Source: Leucobacter sp. Ag1 (GTDB taxonomy: Bacteria; Actinomycetota; Actinomycetes; Actinomycetales; Microbacteriaceae). Taken from it: a DNA stretch of 64,000 bases. The notes below the pieces were generated by a model, which was not told the origin of the DNA, did not search any database, and saw only the letters and a list, made by a program, of their open reading frames with translations. This document shows positions 58,876-64,000 of this stretch, one piece after another; the first letter of the stretch is position 1, and every line of letters begins with the position of its first letter. Made by a program: the position numbers and the translations under genes. The DNA lies in NCBI RefSeq assembly GCF_000980875.1, contig NZ_LAYO01000110.1, forward strand, positions 1-64,000, in the 5' to 3' direction.

Positions 58876-59618
58876 CCGGTCCGGAGCGCGGGAGCCGGGG
58901 GTTTCCGCCGGGTCTGCGCCCGAACGAAGCCCGCGCTCAGGAGGAACAGGGCGAGGACGACGAGCGGGAATCCCAGCCCGAAGGCGAGATCGAGCCCGGC
59001 CGAGGAGGCGAACGAGAGGGCGAGCGCCGTCGGCATCCCTCCGATGATCGCGGTTCCGAGGCCGGCCCCGAGGGCGGCCACCGACCGGATCCGTTCCGAC
59101 CCTCCCGCGCCGACCGGGATGAGCGGGAGCAGAGCGAAGGTTCCGATCCCGCCGACCAGGCCGGCTCCGACCGCCGCGAGGAAGAACGGCGCGAAGGCGC
59201 CGACGTGGTTCCCGTACGCGGTACTCGGCTGCAGGAGCTGCTCGACGAGCAGCGGGCCGCAGGAGATGGCGAGTACGCTGCCTCCGGACCAGAGGCCCGT
59301 GCGGATCGCGAGCGGCCGCTCCGCGCTCCCCGCTGCCGTATCGCCCCGACCGACGCGACGCGCACGTGAGCCGAGCCAGCAGATCAGCCCGATGAGAATG
59401 CCCAGCAGCAGCGAACCGAGCAGCGCCGGGAACCAGACGAGGCCGAAGCCCCACCCGATCCCCCAGCGATCCTCAGGCACTGCGTAGAAGGAGTACACGA
59501 GGAAGACCGTTGCCGCGCCGACGCCGACCAGGGTCGTCCCGTAGACCGCGACACCGATGGTACTCCGCGCCGTCGCGGCGACCGGGGCCGCTCGCGATGC
59601 TTCCTGCGTACTTTCCAC
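58872..59618 (-). CDS. Multi-helix membrane protein, unknown
   Basis: A 248-residue protein with about six hydrophobic helices (first at about 22-44), a basic segment after the second helix (SRARRVGRGD) and a Gly-rich pattern (GAGLVGGIGTFALLPLIP). I do not recognise it. The GTG start at 59618 is preceded by TAGGCT with 6 nt spacing. It shares its stop tetranucleotide CTAG with the cutinase gene. Confidence 0.65.
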   Translation of the reverse strand: MESTQEASRAAPVAATARSTIGVAVYGTTLVGVGAATVFLVYSFYAVPEDRWGIGWGFGLVWFPALLGSLLLGILIGLICWLGSRARRVGRGDTAAGSAERPLAIRTGLWSGGSVLAISCGPLLVEQLLQPSTAYGNHVGAFAPFFLAAVGAGLVGGIGTFALLPLIPVGAGGSERIRSVAALGAGLGTAIIGGMPTALALSFASSAGLDLAFGLGFPLVVLALFLLSAGFVRAQTRRKPPAPALRTG

Positions 59619-59638
59619 ACCGAGAGCCTAGTATGCCC

Positions 59639-61237
59639 CTACGCCAGCTCGATGAGCTCCAGGTACTCCTTCGACCAGTGGTCCTCGGTCGCGTCGGGCA
59701 TGATCAGCACGCGCTCGGGGTTGAGCGCCTCGACGGCACCCGGATCGTGCGAGACCAGCACGACCGCGCCCGAGAAGTGCGCGAGCGCATCGAGCACTTC
59801 CTCTCGGCTGGCCGGGTCGAGGTTGTTGGTGGGCTCGTCGAGCAGCAGCACGTTCGCGCTGGACACCACGAGCATCGCGAGCGCGAGTCGGGTCTTCTCG
59901 CCACCGGACAGCACGCCGGCGGGCTTGTGCACGTCGTCGCCGGTGAACAGGAACGAGCCGAGCACGCGTCGCGCCTCGGTCTCGGTGAGGTGCTGCGACA
60001 CGGAGATCATGTTCTGCAGCACGCTCGCCTTGACGTCGAGCGTCTCGTGCTCCTGCGCGTAGTAGCCGACCTTCAGGCCGTGCCCCGCGACGAGTTCGCC
60101 CGTGTCGGGCTCGTCGACGCCGGCGAGCAGGCGCAGCAGCGTGGTCTTGCCCGCGCCGTTGAGTCCCAGCACGACGACCTTCGAACCGCGGTCGATCGCG
60201 AGGTCGACGCCGGCGAAGATCTCGAGCGAGCCGTAGGACTTCGAAAGCCCCTCGGCCATGAGCGGGGTCTTGCCGCAGGGCGCGGGATCCGGGAACCGGA
60301 GCTTCGCGACGCGCTCGACCTGGCGGACCTCGTCGAGGCCCGAGAGCATCCGCTCGGCGCGCGCGACCATCTGGTGCGCGGCCGCGGCCTTCGACGCCTT
60401 CGCGCCGAACTTCGCCGCCTGATCCTTCAGCGCGGTGGCCTTCTTCTCGACGTTGGCGCGCTCCTTGCGGCGGCGCTCCTCGTCGGCGGCGCGCTGGCGC
60501 AGGTAGAGCTTCCAGTTCATGTTGTAGATGTCGATGACCTGGCGGTTCGCGTCGAGGTAGAAGACGCGGTTCACCGTCTCGCCCACGAGGTCGATGTCGT
60601 GCGAGATGACGATGACGCCGGCCTTCGAGTTCTTGAGGAACTCGCGCAGCCACACGATCGAATCGGCGTCGAGGTGGTTCGTCGGCTCGTCGAGGATCAT
60701 CGTGTCCGCGTCCGAGAAGAGGATGCGCGCGAGCTCGATACGGCGGCGCTGACCGCCCGACAGCGTCTTGAGCTGCTGGTCGAGGATCCGGTCGGGCAGA
60801 CCGAGGTTGTGCGAGATCGAGGCGGCCTCGGACTCGGCGGCGTACCCGCCGAGCGCCTGGAAGCGGTCGGTCAGGTTGCCGAAGCGCTTCATCGCCTTCT
60901 CGGCGACGGCCGGATCGTCGGAGGCCATGTCCTCGGTGGCCTTCTCGATGTTCTGCTGCAGCGTGCCGAGCCCGCGGGCGTCGAGGATCCGGTGCCGGGC
61001 GATCTGCTCGGGATCGCCGGTGCGGGGGTCCTGCGGCAGGAAGCCGAGCTCCCCCGAGATGGTGATCTTGCCCTCGGCGGGCTGCAGTTCACCCGACAGG
61101 GTGCGGGTGAGCGTCGTCTTGCCGGCGCCGTTGCGTCCGACCAGGCCGATCTTGTCGCCCGGGTTCACCCGGAACGTCACTCCCGACATGAGGCGTCGGG
61201 CGCCGACGTCGATCGCGAGATCCTCGACGGTGATCAT
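59639..61237 (-). CDS. ABC-F family ATPase
   Basis: A 532-residue soluble protein with two ABC domains: GRNGAGKTT / LSGGQRRRIELARIL / MILDEPTNHLD, then GLNGAGKTT / LSGGEKTRLALAML / LLLDEPTNNLD. The linker between them (about 235-300) is charged and helical, as in translation-factor ABC-F proteins, which act at the ribosomal E site. Antibiotic resistance is possible but not implied. ATG 61237 has AGGAGAG about 6 nt upstream. No membrane partner exists. Confidence 0.92.
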   Translation of the reverse strand: MITVEDLAIDVGARRLMSGVTFRVNPGDKIGLVGRNGAGKTTLTRTLSGELQPAEGKITISGELGFLPQDPRTGDPEQIARHRILDARGLGTLQQNIEKATEDMASDDPAVAEKAMKRFGNLTDRFQALGGYAAESEAASISHNLGLPDRILDQQLKTLSGGQRRRIELARILFSDADTMILDEPTNHLDADSIVWLREFLKNSKAGVIVISHDIDLVGETVNRVFYLDANRQVIDIYNMNWKLYLRQRAADEERRRKERANVEKKATALKDQAAKFGAKASKAAAAHQMVARAERMLSGLDEVRQVERVAKLRFPDPAPCGKTPLMAEGLSKSYGSLEIFAGVDLAIDRGSKVVVLGLNGAGKTTLLRLLAGVDEPDTGELVAGHGLKVGYYAQEHETLDVKASVLQNMISVSQHLTETEARRVLGSFLFTGDDVHKPAGVLSGGEKTRLALAMLVVSSANVLLLDEPTNNLDPASREEVLDALAHFSGAVVLVSHDPGAVEALNPERVLIMPDATEDHWSKEYLELIELA

Positions 61238-61265
61238 GCTGTTCTCTCCTGAACTGGAATCTGCG

Positions 61266-61307
61266 TGCGGAGGCCCGGGACGAGTCTCCTCGTCCCGGGC
61301 CTCCGCA
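61266..61307 (-). terminator. Terminator of the suf operon
   Basis: A perfect 19-bp stem (TGCGGAGGCCCGGGACGAG and its complement) with a TCTC loop, 17 bp after the sufT stop on the minus strand and before the ABC-F gene. It should separate the suf operon from the ABC-F gene. Confidence 0.88.
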
Positions 61308-61324
61308 CTGAGCCGGCTCGCGAA

Positions 61325-61669
61325 TCAGATCGCGAAGCCCAAAGCTCTCATCATATCTCGACCGTCGTCGGTGATCCGCTCCGGCGTCCACGGCGGCATC
61401 CACACCCAGTTGATGCGGAAGGCCGTGACGAGGCCGTCGAGCGCTTCGGCGATGTCGTTCTCGATCACGTCGGTCAGCGGGCAACCGGCGCTCGTCAGCG
61501 TCATGCTGATGACCAGCGCGTCGTGCTCGTCGTCGAAGGCCAGGTCGTAGATCAGGCCCAGGTCGACGATGTTGACGCCGAGCTCGGGGTCCGAGACGTC
61601 CTTCAGCGCTTCGAGCGCCTGCTCCCGGAACTCCGGGTCGATCGACGTGGTGGTGGCGGTATCGCTCAT
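61325..61669 (-). CDS. sufT: SufT-type metal-sulfur cluster assembly factor
   Basis: A 114-residue DUF59/MIP18 protein: ALKDVSDPELGVNIVDLGLIYDL and the Cys-containing SAGCPLTD. It assists Fe-S maturation. It follows sufC by 9 bp on the minus strand and ends the operon; in many actinobacteria sufS and sufU lie between sufC and sufT, but here they are absent. Confidence 0.92.
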   Translation of the reverse strand: MSDTATTTSIDPEFREQALEALKDVSDPELGVNIVDLGLIYDLAFDDEHDALVISMTLTSAGCPLTDVIENDIAEALDGLVTAFRINWVWMPPWTPERITDDGRDMMRALGFAI

Positions 61670-61678
61670 GCTCGCAGC

Positions 61679-62440
<762 letters not shown>

Positions 62441-62443
62441 GGT

Positions 62444-62770
62444 TCAAATCTCTTTCGTAACAGTGGGATCGATGTACACGTCACCGTCTTCGATTTCGAC
62501 GACGAAGACGGGAACCGGCTCGTAGGCCGGGAGGTTCTGCGGGGCGCCGGTGCGGAGCGAGAAGGCCGAGCCGTGAGCCCAGCATTCGAGCGTGTCGTCC
62601 TCGACGAACCCCTCGGAGAGGCTGATCTGGCCGTGGGTGCAGGTATCGCCGATGGCGTGCACCTCACCCTGACCGTCGAGCACGACCGCCATCGGCACGC
62701 CGTCGATCTCGACGCGGACCGCTTGGTCCTGCGTGAGATCGGCGAGCGCCAGGGCCTTCTGTCGGGTCAC
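62444..62770 (-). CDS. Rieske [2Fe-2S] ferredoxin of the suf operon
   Basis: A 108-residue Rieske protein with cluster ligands Cys44-x-His46 (CTHG) and Cys63-x2-His66 (CWAHG). Such proteins occur in actinobacterial suf operons between sufD and sufC and may carry electrons or receive a cluster. GTG 62770 overlaps the sufD stop (GTGA). Confidence 0.93.
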   Translation of the reverse strand: MTRQKALALADLTQDQAVRVEIDGVPMAVVLDGQGEVHAIGDTCTHGQISLSEGFVEDDTLECWAHGSAFSLRTGAPQNLPAYEPVPVFVVEIEDGDVYIDPTVTKEI

Positions 62771-63957
62771 GAGCGCACGCTCGCGGCGAGCTCCGCTTCG
62801 ACGGCTTCGTGGAGACGCTCCTCGGTCGCCGCATCGCCGATCTGAGCGATCACCTCGAACAGGAACCCGCGGACGACGAGCTTGCGCGCCTCCTCGGCCG
62901 AGATGCCCCGGCTCTGGAGGTAGAAGATGTGCTCGTCGTCGAAGCGGCCCGTCGCGGAGGCGTGGCCCGCACCCTCGATGTTGCCGGTCTCGATCTCGAG
63001 GTTCGGGATCGAGTCCGCGCGCGTGCCCTCGGTGAGCACGAGGTTGCGGTTCTGCTCGTAGCTGTCGGTGCCGTCGGCGTTCTGCCGGATGAGCACGTCG
63101 CCGATCCACACGGTGTGCGCGCCCTCGCCCTGCAGCGCACCCTTGTAGGTGACGCGGCTGCGGGTGTGGGGAGCGTCGTGATCCATGTAGACCTGGTGCT
63201 CGAGGTGCTGGCCCGCATCGGCGAAGTAGGCGCCGAGCGCCTCGCCGTTGGCGCCCTCGTGGTCGAGGTGGATCGACGGGTTGAGGCGCACCACGGAGCC
63301 GCCGAGCGACACCACGATGTGGGTGAGCGACGCATCGCGGCCCACGGTGGCGTAGTGGCTGGCGAGGTGGATCGCCTCGTCGTCCCACTGCTGGACGCTG
63401 ACCACGGTCAGCTTCGCGCCGTCGCCGACGACGATCTCGACGTTCTCGGTGAGGTTCGCGTCGCCCGCGTTCTCGAGGATCACGAGACCCTGCGACTGCG
63501 GGGCGGCCTCGATCACGGTGTGCGCGGCGCGCTCCGCGTGATCGAGCGCGTCGCGGCGGACGATCGCGGTGACCGTCTCGTCGCCCGAGATGGTCACGAG
63601 GTGCGCCTCGCCGAACGCGGTCCAGGCGTTCGCCGCGCCGCGCTCCTCGGGAGTGCCCGCGCGGCCGATGCGCGCGTCGTCGCGGGCGATCCACTCGCTC
63701 GAGACGCCGGCGACCTCGGTCACGGACACCGGGAGGCGCGAACCGTCGAGCGCACCGTCGAGCAGGCCCTGGAACTTCGCGATGGGTGCGAACTTCCAGG
63801 TCGCCTCGCGGCCGGTGACCTGCGGGAAATCGGCGACATCGGTCGAGGTGAACCGATCGGAGCGGGTCTGCACCGGGATCTTGCGGTCCCAGCCGCCGTC
63901 CGAGTGCGCCACTGCGCCGTGCTGAGCGGGGTCCATCGTTGCTGCAGCGTTCGTCAT
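62767..63957 (-). CDS. sufD: Fe-S cluster assembly protein SufD
   Basis: A 396-residue beta-helix protein with the SufB/D core: VVSLGGSVVRLNPSIHLDHEGANGEALGAYF, the QVYMDHDAPHTRSR region with the conserved His, and RGISAEEARKLVVRGFL near the end. It is the scaffold partner of SufB and SufC. ATG 63957 overlaps the sufB stop by one base (TAATG). Confidence 0.96.
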   Translation of the reverse strand: MTNAAATMDPAQHGAVAHSDGGWDRKIPVQTRSDRFTSTDVADFPQVTGREATWKFAPIAKFQGLLDGALDGSRLPVSVTEVAGVSSEWIARDDARIGRAGTPEERGAANAWTAFGEAHLVTISGDETVTAIVRRDALDHAERAAHTVIEAAPQSQGLVILENAGDANLTENVEIVVGDGAKLTVVSVQQWDDEAIHLASHYATVGRDASLTHIVVSLGGSVVRLNPSIHLDHEGANGEALGAYFADAGQHLEHQVYMDHDAPHTRSRVTYKGALQGEGAHTVWIGDVLIRQNADGTDSYEQNRNLVLTEGTRADSIPNLEIETGNIEGAGHASATGRFDDEHIFYLQSRGISAEEARKLVVRGFLFEVIAQIGDAATEERLHEAVEAELAASVRS

Positions 63958-64000
63958 TATCCGACGGATCCTTCCATGCCCATCTCGATGAGCTTGTTCA
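63957..64000 (-). CDS. sufB: SufB, C-terminal end (partial)
   Basis: The last codons before the window edge read NKLIEMGMEGSVG and a TAA stop, the ending typical of SufB. The gene continues beyond base 64000. Position before sufD and the TAATG overlap support the call. Confidence 0.85.
   Translation of the reverse strand, partial: NKLIEMGMEGSVG

Overview
The window is about 64 kb of very GC-rich, densely coded chromosome from an actinobacterium. GTG starts are frequent, four-base ATGA/GTGA gene overlaps are common, and several markers are typically actinobacterial: PyrR leader, mIHF-type Gmk, FasR-type regulator, DUF3145, DUF3099, CmtR. The gene content and gene orders look most like Microbacteriaceae (Leucobacter or Microbacterium relatives); this is inferred from remembered families, not from a database search.

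Layout. 1-9.8 kb: end of a malate/lactate dehydrogenase-like gene, a BAAT-type acyl-CoA hydrolase, DUF1684, a convergent MFS exporter, a divergent MoxR-ATPase / VWA-protein pair with a third unknown gene, a glycerophosphodiesterase and a hot-dog thioesterase. 9.9-20.8 kb: efp-nusB, then a complete-looking pyrimidine operon pyrR-pyrB-pyrC-(PH-domain membrane protein)-carA-carB-pyrF, running into a gene that fuses the nucleoid protein mIHF to guanylate kinase. The operon starts with a PyrR-binding hairpin that sequesters the pyrR ribosome binding site. 20.8-26.9 kb: NIPA-like transporter, MacB-type ABC exporter divergent from a NarL-type two-component system, Mpg DNA glycosylase.

27-38 kb: tRNA with CAU anticodon and strong terminator, a run of poorly known genes (TIM-barrel-like protein, TmrB-like P-loop protein, membrane proteins), a DUF6153 plus CtaG-like copper/oxidase pair, a leaderless TetR gene with tandem operators followed by a DHA2 multidrug exporter carrying an exact 36-bp tandem duplication, a sarcosine-oxidase-like flavoprotein, a hydrolase/amidotransferase pair, VOC and DUF3145. 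38-46 kb (minus strand): aceE-fasR-fabD-fabH-acpP-fabF, linking acetyl-CoA supply to fatty acid synthesis. 46-49 kb: peroxiredoxin, tRNA-Val, VOC protein, an 830-bp non-coding stretch with repeats and a resolvase-site-like palindrome, then a CmtR cadmium/lead sensor and its Cys-tailed cation exporter (probably acquired by transfer).

49-64 kb: PAP2, SpoU methylase, hydrolase, DnaQ-like exonuclease, a 34-bp inverted repeat, rpmE2, ABC ATPase, serB, PEP-mutase-like enzyme, fabG, a tightly overlapping DUF3099 / small zinc-finger-like / SURF1 / cutinase-lipoprotein cluster, an ABC-F protein, and the suf operon (sufB end, sufD, Rieske ferredoxin, sufC, sufT).

A pattern across the whole window is a -10-like hexamer (TANNNT or CAGACT) ending 6-7 nt before the start codon of many first genes, the signature of leaderless transcripts; it was used to choose several starts. 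Most of the window is ordinary housekeeping. The best leads are the mIHF-Gmk fusion, the 36-bp duplication in the exporter, the MoxR-VWA-orphan cluster, the CmtR island and the inverted repeat at 52.6 kb.
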